From Fidelibacterota bacterium 408169 (GTDB taxonomy: Bacteria > Fidelibacterota > Marinisomatia > Marinisomatales > TCS55): a DNA stretch of 64,000 nt. The stretch is from positions 1 to 64,000 of the forward strand of contig NNSG01000006.1 in assembly GCA_002256485.1 (NCBI GenBank), in the 5' to 3' direction. Positions within the stretch are counted from its first letter, which is position 1; every line of letters begins with the position of its first letter. The translations under genes and the position numbers were made by a program. The notes below the pieces were generated by a model. The model saw only the letters and a list, made by a program, of their open reading frames with translations. It was not told the origin of the DNA and ran no database searches. Positions 17,329 through 25,455 of the stretch are shown in pieces.

Positions 17329-18819
17329 TCAACCGTAAATCCAACGAGTTACTGTATGGAAAAGCTTTTTTGTTCCTGCGCTCATTGGATACCACCAAGG
17401 CTCTTTTTTTAACCCAAAGCGATCTACCAATACAGCCTGTGTTTGGCAAAAACTTTTCAATCCTTCCGGGCCGTGAACGCGGCCGATTCCGCTTATACCC
17501 ATGCCGCCAAAAGGCAGGTCAGCCGCAATATAATTGGTCATGATATCGTTTACACATACAGAACCGGCGCGGATCTTTCGAGCAATTTTCTTGCCTCGTT
17601 TTTTCTTTTTGGTAAACACAGAAGCACTTAAACCATAACCGGTGTCATTCGCTTTTTCAATGGCTTCGCGCTCATCTTTAACTCGCATAATAGAAATTTC
17701 AGGACCAAACGTTTCTTTTGACATAATGTCAGAATTATCATTGAAAACTTCAAGAACAGTTGGTTTAATAAAATATCCCCCCATAGAGGATAAATCGGTT
17801 CCTCCAGACACCACATCTGCTCCATTAGCCACGGCTTCTTTGATATGGGCCATGACTTTTTCCTGTTGGCTTTCATTTACCAGAGCACCGATATCACTAG
17901 TGACTTTATTTGGCCCCGTGTTTAATTCTTCTGTTTTTTGTTTAACAAGTGCAATAAATTGATCAGCAATACTATCCACTACATAAATGCGTTCAGCTGA
18001 AATGCATGTTTGTCCGCAATTGCTGAACCCTCCCCATACTGCAGCTCTGGCTGCTCGCTCCAGGTTAGCGTCCTCTAATATGATCATGGGGTCTTTGCCG
18101 CCCAATTCAAGAATAACAGGTTTTAATTTTTCAGCACAGGAAATCGCTATTTTTCGTCCAATTTCTACACTGCCGGTAAAACAAATCATATCTACTTGAG
18201 AACTATCTATAATAGCCGCACCCACATCACCAAAACCTTGAACAACCTGCAATATATCTTCTGGTATTCCGCCCTCGTGAAATAATTCTGTCATCCGCTG
18301 CCCGGTTAAAGGGGTCAGTTCTGATGGTTTTAATACAACTGAATTTCCTGCCATAAGCGCTTCTACAACAGGAGCTGCAGTAAGGATCAAGGGATAGTTC
18401 CAAGGACTGATAACGCCCACAACACCGTGAGGTATGTAATTCACATAACATTTTTTGTTTTGAAAAATACCGGGCGAACGTATTTCAGTTCGCAAATATT
18501 CTGGTCCATGCCGACCCACATGGCGCATATGCTCTACTGTGGTGAAGACCTCCAGGAACCCTTCCCAGTTCGTTTTACCTGTTTCAGATGCAATGAGTTC
18601 TGATAACTCATCCATATGGGCCACAAGTATTTTACGCACGAAGCGAAGAATACGAGCTCGTTGCGTTAGACGAAGATTAGCCCATTCTTCTTTAGCTTGG
18701 TGGGTACGATCGAAGACATGTGCCAGCGACTCAACTGTGTTACGTTTAACAGCTCCAATATTTTTTTTAGTTGCTGGATTGATTGAAATTATTTCTTGTG
18801 TATTCATATTAGTGATCAT
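17329..18819 (-). CDS. NAD(P)-dependent aldehyde dehydrogenase
   Basis: It oxidises an aldehyde to the carboxylic acid with NAD(P)+. The 496 residues include the oxyanion Asn region (VISPWNYPLIL), the cofactor site FTGSVEIGRKIA, the general-base Glu (VILELGGKDP) and the catalytic Cys (SNCGQTCISAER, about residue 285). The pattern is nearest to succinate-semialdehyde or coniferyl-aldehyde dehydrogenases, but the substrate is not determined. The ATG at 18819 overlaps the 3' end of the aldo/keto reductase gene by 11 bases. An in-frame ATG at 18807 is an equally plausible start; neither has a good ribosome site. The C-terminus is slightly extended with an aromatic KEPWWYPM stretch. Confidence 0.93.
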   Translation of the reverse strand: MITNMNTQEIISINPATKKNIGAVKRNTVESLAHVFDRTHQAKEEWANLRLTQRARILRFVRKILVAHMDELSELIASETGKTNWEGFLEVFTTVEHMRHVGRHGPEYLRTEIRSPGIFQNKKCYVNYIPHGVVGVISPWNYPLILTAAPVVEALMAGNSVVLKPSELTPLTGQRMTELFHEGGIPEDILQVVQGFGDVGAAIIDSSQVDMICFTGSVEIGRKIAISCAEKLKPVILELGGKDPMIILEDANLERAARAAVWGGFSNCGQTCISAERIYVVDSIADQFIALVKQKTEELNTGPNKVTSDIGALVNESQQEKVMAHIKEAVANGADVVSGGTDLSSMGGYFIKPTVLEVFNDNSDIMSKETFGPEISIMRVKDEREAIEKANDTGYGLSASVFTKKKKRGKKIARKIRAGSVCVNDIMTNYIAADLPFGGMGISGIGRVHGPEGLKSFCQTQAVLVDRFGLKKEPWWYPMSAGTKKLFHTVTRWIYG

Positions 18820-19771
18820 ACAGTTGTTTTATCCAATTTACATCATTCTCATTTATATATATACCCAAAGTGGTTGCAACGTCAACTTGAGAAATGTTCC
18901 TTTGCCCCAACAACACACAACTGTTTTCAGAATCGGAAAGAAGAGTATCAACAACACCATGCATAACCGGATGGGGATGATTGTTAAACCTGTCTGTTAA
19001 AAGATTCGCATTGGTTTTGATTTGATCAATTATTTTTTGATCTTTAAATGCATCAATGTTTTTACGAAAATCGCCAGGTTTAAATGTTGTAGGAGAGTGG
19101 TATTTTCCAGACAAAAGACCATGCATTAAAGGAGAAAAGAAACAAACCCCAAGATCATTTTCTTCAATGAATTGCTGTAAACCAGAAACAACATAACGAT
19201 CTTCCCAAACATTTCTATATGGTTGAACCACGTCAGGGTCAGCTTTTTTGATATATTTCATAATTTTATTTAAATCCCAATCAGATAATCCAAGAAACCT
19301 TGTTTTTCCTTCTTCTTGAAATTTTCTCACTTCTGCTAAAGCGCCGTCAAAGTATTCATCATTTTTCCCAAAATTACAATGATGTAAATAGAGTAGATCC
19401 ACACAGTCGGTTTTTAAATTTATTAAAGATCGCTCCATATTTGTTCGCATAGCGTCAATATTATACCAATGGTTTTTATTTCCCATATCCCAACCAACTT
19501 TTGTTGCTAGAAATATATCATTTCGAGGAACAGTGTTCCACATTGATCCAATAACTTTTTCAGAGCGGCCGTCACCATAAACATCAGCAGTGTCCCAATG
19601 GTTGATACCGTTTTCCCAACAGGATAATAAAGAGTCTTGAGAATCAGCTGTCTCTTGGTCTGCCCAGCCTACTGATGCGTTTCCTGATGAGTTTGCTCCA
19701 CCAAACGACCATGTGCCTAAGCTTATCACAGAAACGTTTTCCTCTGTTCTGCCGAGCCTTATTTGTTTCAT
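18809..19771 (-). CDS. Aldo/keto reductase
   Basis: This NADPH-dependent carbonyl reductase-like protein (320 residues) shows the family tetrad: Asp and Tyr in HWDTADVYGDGRSE, Lys in IFLATKVGW, and His in LLYLHHCN. The C-terminal cofactor motif is degenerate but present (SCVLLGQRNISQVD). The ATG at 19771 lies 5 bases after AGAGG, so it is preferred to the ATG seven codons upstream. It overlaps the following aldehyde dehydrogenase gene, suggesting a shared role in detoxifying or metabolising aldehydes; that link is inference. Confidence 0.92.
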   Translation of the reverse strand: MKQIRLGRTEENVSVISLGTWSFGGANSSGNASVGWADQETADSQDSLLSCWENGINHWDTADVYGDGRSEKVIGSMWNTVPRNDIFLATKVGWDMGNKNHWYNIDAMRTNMERSLINLKTDCVDLLYLHHCNFGKNDEYFDGALAEVRKFQEEGKTRFLGLSDWDLNKIMKYIKKADPDVVQPYRNVWEDRYVVSGLQQFIEENDLGVCFFSPLMHGLLSGKYHSPTTFKPGDFRKNIDAFKDQKIIDQIKTNANLLTDRFNNHPHPVMHGVVDTLLSDSENSCVLLGQRNISQVDVATTLGIYINENDVNWIKQLYDH

Positions 19772-19833
19772 AATACCTCTTTGAATTATCATCTAAATTA
19801 GGAAGAACAGATGTAAACTTGAGGTGAAAAATC

Positions 19834-20157
19834 ATGATGAAAACAATAGATATTGGCCACCATAATTATGCACTTGATAAGGCACTTTCTGTATTAGAAA
19901 CTGAAGTAAGCACTGCCATGCACGATGGAAATGTTCGGGCGATAAAAATTATTCACGGACACGGGGGCGGAACATTACGCAATGCTGTCCGTAGTTGGTG
20001 TACAGAACAAGAAGGGCGTTTCCGTGCTTTTATTCCTGGAGAAGAATATGACATGTTTCATCAAGACAGCGTTGATATGCGGTCAGCCTGTGAAACCCCA
20101 AAAGATTCTCACTTTGGAACCAAAAATCGATCTGTAACTTATATTTGGCTCTGGTAG
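19834..20157 (+). CDS. Small stand-alone Smr-domain protein
   Basis: The 107-residue protein matches the Smr (small MutS-related) fold: an IDIGHHNYALDKAL start in place of the usual D-L-H-G, followed by the hallmark HGHGGGTLRNAVRSW. Smr domains have nuclease or RNA/DNA-binding activity in several proteins; a lone domain this short has no assigned pathway. A GAGGTGA ribosome site lies about 9 bases upstream. The C-terminal end (SVTYIWLW) lacks the acidic tail seen in some relatives. Confidence 0.78.
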   Translation: MMKTIDIGHHNYALDKALSVLETEVSTAMHDGNVRAIKIIHGHGGGTLRNAVRSWCTEQEGRFRAFIPGEEYDMFHQDSVDMRSACETPKDSHFGTKNRSVTYIWLW

Positions 20158-20208
20158 ATTGAACCGTTATGAGTACAGGTCGTAAATTAATTTTCTTTAT
20201 GCTAGGAC

Positions 20209-21141
20209 ATGACTGAAGAACACACAAAATACGACCACCTTTTTACAAATATTATTCCAAATGCAATTAGTGGAATCAAAATTTTTGGTCGCAAAGATAC
20301 GTATAAAAAACCACAAAACTATGGAGCGGTAACGAATCATGAAAATAAAATATGGGAAGATCTTTTTGTAAACCTTGAACGACTTTTAGATCAATATGCC
20401 TCACAAGAATATTTACTTGGTATGCGGTCATTGCCGATTCCCCACGATCGTTTTCCGGAATTTGATGCCATTTCTCCGTTAATTGAAAATTCAACAGGAT
20501 GGTCTTTAATGCCTGTCATGGGGTTTTTAGATGAAGAATTATTTTTTGATTTAAATGCTAGGCGAAAATTCCCTGTTACCGACATCATTCGCAAATCTAC
20601 TCGATTTGAAAAAAAGTATGAAGGTATAAATATTCAAAACGAAGAAGGGTATACACCAGAGCCGGATATTTTTCACGATGTTCAGGCACACGTACCATTT
20701 TTGATGAATAAAGACTATGCCGATTTTATGCACGATATGGGTATCCTTGGCCATGAAATAATCACCGATGAAAAAGGGTTGGGCTCGGAATTAGTTTCAC
20801 ATAACTTGAAACGATTGCAAAACTTTGCTTGGTGGACGTATGAATTTGGTGTTGTGAAAAATACTGGCACCACAGATAAATTTCGCCATGAAGAAAATGA
20901 TATCGATTACGAAATATATGGTGCAGGAATTATTTCTTCTTACGATGAAACAAAAAGCATAGTAAACTGTGCAAAGGGAAAATCTAACAAATCAAGATTT
21001 ATAGAATTTGATATTGAAGAAGTTGTAATGACGCGTTTTGACTACAGCGAAATCCAAGATAGATATTATGTTGCTGAATCAATGCAGGATTTATACACCA
21101 GTTTTAATAATAATAAAGACCTTTTTTGGTTCAAAGGCTGA
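20209..21141 (+). CDS. phhA: Aromatic amino acid hydroxylase (phenylalanine 4-monooxygenase type)
   Basis: This iron- and pterin-dependent oxygenase probably converts phenylalanine to tyrosine using O2. The 310-residue bacterial-size enzyme has TGWSLMPVMGFLDEELFF, the FPVTDIIR block, and the iron triad His156 and His161 in EPDIFHDVQAHVP plus Glu212 in WWTYEFGVV (numbers counted from the ATG). The usual HD-x-x-G-HVP reads HDVQAHVP, with Gly replaced by Ala next to the second His; the ligands themselves are intact. It is followed after 13 bases by a TPR lipoprotein gene. Tyrosine or tryptophan hydroxylase activity cannot be excluded from sequence. Confidence 0.9.
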   Translation: MTEEHTKYDHLFTNIIPNAISGIKIFGRKDTYKKPQNYGAVTNHENKIWEDLFVNLERLLDQYASQEYLLGMRSLPIPHDRFPEFDAISPLIENSTGWSLMPVMGFLDEELFFDLNARRKFPVTDIIRKSTRFEKKYEGINIQNEEGYTPEPDIFHDVQAHVPFLMNKDYADFMHDMGILGHEIITDEKGLGSELVSHNLKRLQNFAWWTYEFGVVKNTGTTDKFRHEENDIDYEIYGAGIISSYDETKSIVNCAKGKSNKSRFIEFDIEEVVMTRFDYSEIQDRYYVAESMQDLYTSFNNNKDLFWFKG

Positions 21142-21154
21142 AGGTCTCTTCACT

Positions 21155-21721
21155 TTGCAGAAATTTACCCCATATATAATATCACTATTTATATTTGGAT
21201 GTGCGCCGACAATATCTGATTTAGCTGAATCTGATCCCGAATCCATAATTGCCAGAAAAAGTGAGCTATTAAAGGGCGACAATATTCCCATTGAAACAGT
21301 TCAGTCAGTTGTTAATGCCCATAATAATCTTGGTAGCAGATCGCTGAAAAAGGGGGATTATTCTGCTGCAGAAGCACAATTCAAATCAGCTCTTAGTCTT
21401 GATATTAAAAGCAAACAGGCGAAATTTGGTCTATCTATGATAAAAGGACATCGTTTTTATAAACAAGGAAGCAAATCAAATCTTTGGGATGCATTGGAAC
21501 AATATGGTAGAGCATCATATTATTCTCCTGAAAATGGCGAACCATATTATTGGATGGGGAGAACGTATGAGAAAAAAGATGAAGGCGATTTTGAACTCAT
21601 AATTGAAGTGTACGAAAAAGCATTAAGTGGAACACTGTCACAAACATTAAAAAAAGACACTGAACGACGTTTGTTCGATGTTAAAAAACGGAAAAATATA
21701 TATAATGATTTTTGGAAATAG
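21155..21721 (+). CDS. TPR lipoprotein
   Basis: Reading from the TTG at 21155, 13 bases after the phhA stop, gives a compact lipoprotein signal (KFTPYIISLFIFGC) with Cys as the lipid-modified residue. The longer frame starting inside phhA has no such logic. The 188-residue product has two or three TPR-like repeats (SLKKGDYSAAEAQFKSALSL; GEPYYWMGRTYEKKD). TPR lipoproteins act as scaffolds at the outer or inner membrane; no specific partner is indicated. It ends 9 bases before the carboxypeptidase gene. Confidence 0.75.
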   Translation: MQKFTPYIISLFIFGCAPTISDLAESDPESIIARKSELLKGDNIPIETVQSVVNAHNNLGSRSLKKGDYSAAEAQFKSALSLDIKSKQAKFGLSMIKGHRFYKQGSKSNLWDALEQYGRASYYSPENGEPYYWMGRTYEKKDEGDFELIIEVYEKALSGTLSQTLKKDTERRLFDVKKRKNIYNDFWK

Positions 21722-21730
21722 GATTTTTAA

Positions 21731-23242
21731 ATGGACGCACTAAAACAATTAAAAAAAGAACTAAAAACAGTTGTTGATATCTACGGAGCTGTAAACTTAA
21801 TGCATTGGGATATGGAAACATATATGCCAAAAGGAAGCGGTAGCGCCAGAGCGTCACAGATAGCCCTGTTGACATCTCTTGCACATGAACGATTTATTGG
21901 AGACGGTATCAAAGGTCCCCTGGGGGAATTAATTGATTTGGATTCTGGAGCTATAAAAAATGGGATTGATTCTGAATCAAAAAAATTGGTTAAGGAAATT
22001 TGGAAAGATTTTCATCGTGCATCAGCCCTTCCCAAAGAATTTGTAAAAGAAATGTCCAGCGCAGCTTCCCTGGGCCAACAGGCGTGGATTGAAGCACGTA
22101 AAAATAATGATTGGAATCAATTTGCTCCCCATTTGGAAAACATAATTAACCTTAAGCAAAGAGAAATAAAATATATAGGGACAAAAGAAACCCCTTATGA
22201 TACTTTACTGGACGCCTTTGAGCCTGAAATGACAACTGCAGATGTCAACGTGTTGTTTAATTCTATGAAATCCGATTTGGTAACCATGGTACAGAAAATT
22301 TCAAAATCAGGAGTTGATACCCATGAACATATTTTATATCAACATTATGATATAGACAAACAATGGGCATTCACCGAACAGGTGTTAACGGATATGGGGT
22401 TTGATTTCAACTGCGGCAGACAAGATAAATCTACACATCCTTTTACAATAAATTTTCACCCCACAGATGTTCGGATTACAACTCGAGTTGATGAAAACAA
22501 TTTTATGTATTGTTTATCCAGTTCTATCCACGAAGGAGGACACGCACTGTATGAACAAGGCATGGATCCACATTGGTACGGAACACCTTTTTGTGAAGCA
22601 ATTTCTTATGGCATACATGAAAGTCAATCACGCCTTTGGGAAAACCTGGTGGGTTTAAGCAAACCTTTCTGGGAATATTATTTCCCAAAATTGCAAAAAA
22701 TCTTCCCAGAGAATTTATCTTTAATTTCTGTAGATGAATTTTATTTAGCCGTAAATACAATTAAACCAGGGTTAATACGAACTGAAGCGGATGAAATAAC
22801 ATACAATCTTCACATTATGCTGCGATTCGAAATTGAACAATTAATCATCAATGAAGGCCTTGCAGTAAAAGAACTGCCAGCATTGTGGAATAAAAAAATG
22901 GAAGAATATTTTGATATTATACCCGAGACAGACACAAATGGCGTCTTACAGGATGTTCATTGGTCACAAGGAAGCTTTGGGTACTTCCCAACGTATGCTC
23001 TGGGGAATTTGTATAATATTATTATGTACACTAAAGCCAATGAAGATTTGCCAAATATGGAAAATAATATTCGTGAAGGAAAATTTTTACCTTTGAGAAA
23101 TTGGCTAAAAGATAATATTCACGAGGTCGGTCGCAGGCAAACAGCCAAAGAAATGATCAAATCAATATCTGGTAAAAACTTATCTGCAAAACCATTCATT
23201 GACTATTTTAAAAATAAATACTGTGAAATTTATTCTCTCTAA
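21731..23242 (+). CDS. M32-family metallocarboxypeptidase (carboxypeptidase Taq type)
   Basis: This cytoplasmic zinc carboxypeptidase of 503 residues is typical of the M32 family. The HEXXH zinc site is HEGGH (His267, Glu268, His271 by count). It is followed by the family motifs GIHESQSRLWEN, with the third zinc ligand Glu, and IRTEADEITYNLHIMLRFEIE. The N-terminal helical lid and the C-terminal WSQGSFGYFPTYALGN are also present. It probably removes C-terminal residues from peptides, broadly excluding Pro. It lies downstream of the TPR lipoprotein and before a putative promoter of the next operon. Confidence 0.95.
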   Translation: MDALKQLKKELKTVVDIYGAVNLMHWDMETYMPKGSGSARASQIALLTSLAHERFIGDGIKGPLGELIDLDSGAIKNGIDSESKKLVKEIWKDFHRASALPKEFVKEMSSAASLGQQAWIEARKNNDWNQFAPHLENIINLKQREIKYIGTKETPYDTLLDAFEPEMTTADVNVLFNSMKSDLVTMVQKISKSGVDTHEHILYQHYDIDKQWAFTEQVLTDMGFDFNCGRQDKSTHPFTINFHPTDVRITTRVDENNFMYCLSSSIHEGGHALYEQGMDPHWYGTPFCEAISYGIHESQSRLWENLVGLSKPFWEYYFPKLQKIFPENLSLISVDEFYLAVNTIKPGLIRTEADEITYNLHIMLRFEIEQLIINEGLAVKELPALWNKKMEEYFDIIPETDTNGVLQDVHWSQGSFGYFPTYALGNLYNIIMYTKANEDLPNMENNIREGKFLPLRNWLKDNIHEVGRRQTAKEMIKSISGKNLSAKPFIDYFKNKYCEIYSL

Positions 23243-23307
23243 TATTTGAAAAGATTCAATCAATCACGATTTGATTCCTCCTCGGTAAATAGACCGCACT
23301 TTTCTAC

Positions 23308-23337
23308 TTGACACTTGGTTAGAGTTGGAAGTAAACT
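23308..23337 (+). promoter_or_regulatory. Putative sigma-70-like promoter of the motor operon
   Basis: TTGACA at 23308-23313 is followed after 18 bases by TAAACT at 23332-23337, about 50 bases before the first gene of the seven-gene motor operon. The spacing and shape match the element before ssb. A GAGGTAA ribosome site lies at 23379-23385. Confidence 0.45.
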
Positions 23338-23389
23338 CATCCAGCCAAGGCAGTAGTTCGTCTTGGTCTTGCAAAACCGAGGTAAATAA

Positions 23390-24562
23390 ATGAACATAAA
23401 AGCGTTGTTTAAATACACACTTATTATACTAATTATAATAGCGTATAACCCCACCCTATTTGCAAAAGATTTCAAGATACAAGGCACAGTTTTAGATGCA
23501 GAGGGTGAAAAAGTTGGTGGAACAACAATTTTGCTGCTCACATCAGATGGTGTTGAGTCTCAACGCACGGAAACATCCAAACCACGCATGGGTATGGGCG
23601 GAGGTTCATTCAAATTCAAAGATGTACTCCCGGGCGATTATATTTTGGAAATAGATGGCGGAGCAAAAGGGGTAGTGAATATGCCCATTACAGTTTCGGA
23701 TGATGACCTAGATGATCTAGAACTAGTTTTGTCAGCAAAGGCAGAAGTTAAAAAAGAAATTGTATTGGAGAGCGACGGCAAAGAGACAAGTAAAATTGTT
23801 GAAATTCCCGACGAAGCCACTGAGGCTGGCAGTGATGCTGCTTATGTAACAACAGAATTAAGTTTTGAATTAAAAAAACTTTCTGCGGAAGTAAAACATC
23901 TTAATTCCGAGCTGGAGGACTTGAAAGCTTTAAGTAAAATGTGGGTAAACCCCTTGGCTATTTATTCTAAAGAAATTATTTTACAAAACGGGAGCACCGT
24001 ATTTGGGAAGATTGTGTATCAAGACGAAGAAACGTTAAAAGTTGAAACTCTATTAGGATATTTAATTATAGAACGTAAAAATATTGTAAGGGTTATTGAT
24101 AATGTTGTGACTGAAGAAACACAGGAATATGTACCTGAACAAATTCGTGATAGCTACTCCCCTCCGCCCATGCCAAAACTGGCAGAACCCAAATATACTT
24201 CTGCTGATCCATTAAGCCGGGAAGCCGGTAAAAGATATTCTGCAAATTGTGTTCTGGTTGGAAACATTAGTGAGCGAAAAGATAATCAGGGCGCAATTAT
24301 TTTTACAGGTGAGGTAAAAAATATTGGTGGTCGTCGAGCGGATTTTGTGAAGGTTGATTTTGTATTTCGCAAAAACTGGAGCGGCGAAACGAAGACACTC
24401 ACCACATTCGTACGCGGAACATACCACACCTTCGACTCTGGCATCACCACAGATGCCACTTTGCTCCCGGGCTCGGTTGGTGCCTTTGAATTATTTGTAC
24501 CCAATGATTTTGGGTCTTTCATCGGATATTCCTATGTTATAGACTGGGAGGAATATCAATAA
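23390..24562 (+). CDS. Exported coiled-coil protein with carboxypeptidase-regulatory-like, Sm-like and FxLYD domains
   Basis: This first gene of the motor operon encodes 390 residues with a signal peptide (ALFKYTLIILIIIAYN). Next comes a beta-sandwich resembling the carboxypeptidase regulatory/SpaA-like fold (about 26-125; QGTVLDAEGEKVGGTTILL). Then follow an acidic linker, a short coiled coil (about 155-182; LSFELKKLSAEVKHLNSEL), an Sm/SH3-like strand set (about 196-235; NGSTVFGKIVYQDEETLKVE), a Pro-rich linker and a C-terminal FxLYD-like domain (about 287-390; FTGEVKNIGGRRADFVKV). No enzymatic site is visible. It is probably a periplasmic scaffold. A GAGGTAA ribosome site precedes the ATG and the stop overlaps the next start by one base. 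Confidence 0.8.
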   Translation: MNIKALFKYTLIILIIIAYNPTLFAKDFKIQGTVLDAEGEKVGGTTILLLTSDGVESQRTETSKPRMGMGGGSFKFKDVLPGDYILEIDGGAKGVVNMPITVSDDDLDDLELVLSAKAEVKKEIVLESDGKETSKIVEIPDEATEAGSDAAYVTTELSFELKKLSAEVKHLNSELEDLKALSKMWVNPLAIYSKEIILQNGSTVFGKIVYQDEETLKVETLLGYLIIERKNIVRVIDNVVTEETQEYVPEQIRDSYSPPPMPKLAEPKYTSADPLSREAGKRYSANCVLVGNISERKDNQGAIIFTGEVKNIGGRRADFVKVDFVFRKNWSGETKTLTTFVRGTYHTFDSGITTDATLLPGSVGAFELFVPNDFGSFIGYSYVIDWEEYQ

Positions 24563-25455
24563 TGGCGGCGGAATCATTTTACCGCCGAGTTTTCTTTATC
24601 TTTGGAATAACCTCATTTCTGGTTTTTCCTATAAAGGGGCAACACCACATCGCCCACCCACCGGAGGTTTTTCTCCTAGATTTAGGTATTATTATTGAAC
24701 CATCAACAGGAAATGAATCGTATAGTCGGTTGATTACAAAACCGTCAAATGAAGTAAAAATTAGGATTAAACACATTAAAAGCGGAACGGCTGACCACTT
24801 TGCCAATCAAAAACTTTTGACTGCAATTGAACGAATAAACTCACGAATAGTTAATCTGGAAACATCGTTGCAAAGTGAATTAATAGCATTGAAATCTGAA
24901 AACATTAAATTGAAAGGATTGCTTGCTTCAGCTATACCTGTTTTAGAAAAGCCTGAGAGACCAAATGTCTCTATAAGTATGGACGAACCGCAAAGCATGG
25001 ACAATCTAACCTTTGTGGAGTTGCCGGTTGTAAAAAGCATTGCTCTGGTTCAACCCGATCCGTTTATAGAAAAATTTAATGATAATATTTATATGATGGG
25101 AATGTATGCATATCAATGCGGCAACTTTGCCACAGCGCTAAACTGCTTTAACGATCTTAATCTGCAATCAGCAAAAACAGAAAAAGCTGAAAACATTCTT
25201 TATTGGACAGCAGATATATATCTACAACTCCGAGATTATGATAATGCATTAACCGTATTAGATAAACTATTGGAATATAAAAAATCGGAAATGACAGACG
25301 ATGCCCTGGTGAAAAAAGGATTGATGTATAAAGAACTGGGCAGTATAGATTTAGCAATGAATACGTTTAAAAAAGTTGTTGTGGGACATCCGGATAGTGA
25401 ATATTACCGTTTAGCATCGCTTGAGATAAAACGAGGGGAAATGACTTTCCAGTGA
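24562..25455 (+). CDS. Exported coiled-coil TPR protein (CpoB/YbgF-like layout)
   Basis: The second gene of the motor operon encodes 297 residues. A hydrophobic N-terminal segment (VFFIFGITSFLVFPI) serves as signal or anchor. A coiled coil spans about residues 80-125 (AIERINSRIVNLETSLQSE), and three TPR-like repeats span about 175-290 (MYAYQCGNFATALNCFNDL; IYLQLRDYDNALTVLDKLL; YKELGSIDLAMNTFKKVV). The order coiled coil then TPR is that of CpoB/YbgF, a periplasmic partner of the Tol proton-driven machine; the resemblance is structural, not proof of homology. It overlaps its neighbours by 1 and 4 bases, so it is translationally coupled. Confidence 0.78.
   Translation: MAAESFYRRVFFIFGITSFLVFPIKGQHHIAHPPEVFLLDLGIIIEPSTGNESYSRLITKPSNEVKIRIKHIKSGTADHFANQKLLTAIERINSRIVNLETSLQSELIALKSENIKLKGLLASAIPVLEKPERPNVSISMDEPQSMDNLTFVELPVVKSIALVQPDPFIEKFNDNIYMMGMYAYQCGNFATALNCFNDLNLQSAKTEKAENILYWTADIYLQLRDYDNALTVLDKLLEYKKSEMTDDALVKKGLMYKELGSIDLAMNTFKKVVVGHPDSEYYRLASLEIKRGEMTFQ

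Noticed and set aside
23378-23385. Recurring CGAGGTAA before genes (23378, 44638, 55284, 55308), considered as a regulatory box
   Set aside because: The core GAGGTAA fits a ribosome-binding site and only a few copies are seen; spacing to the start varies from about 4 to 18 bases.
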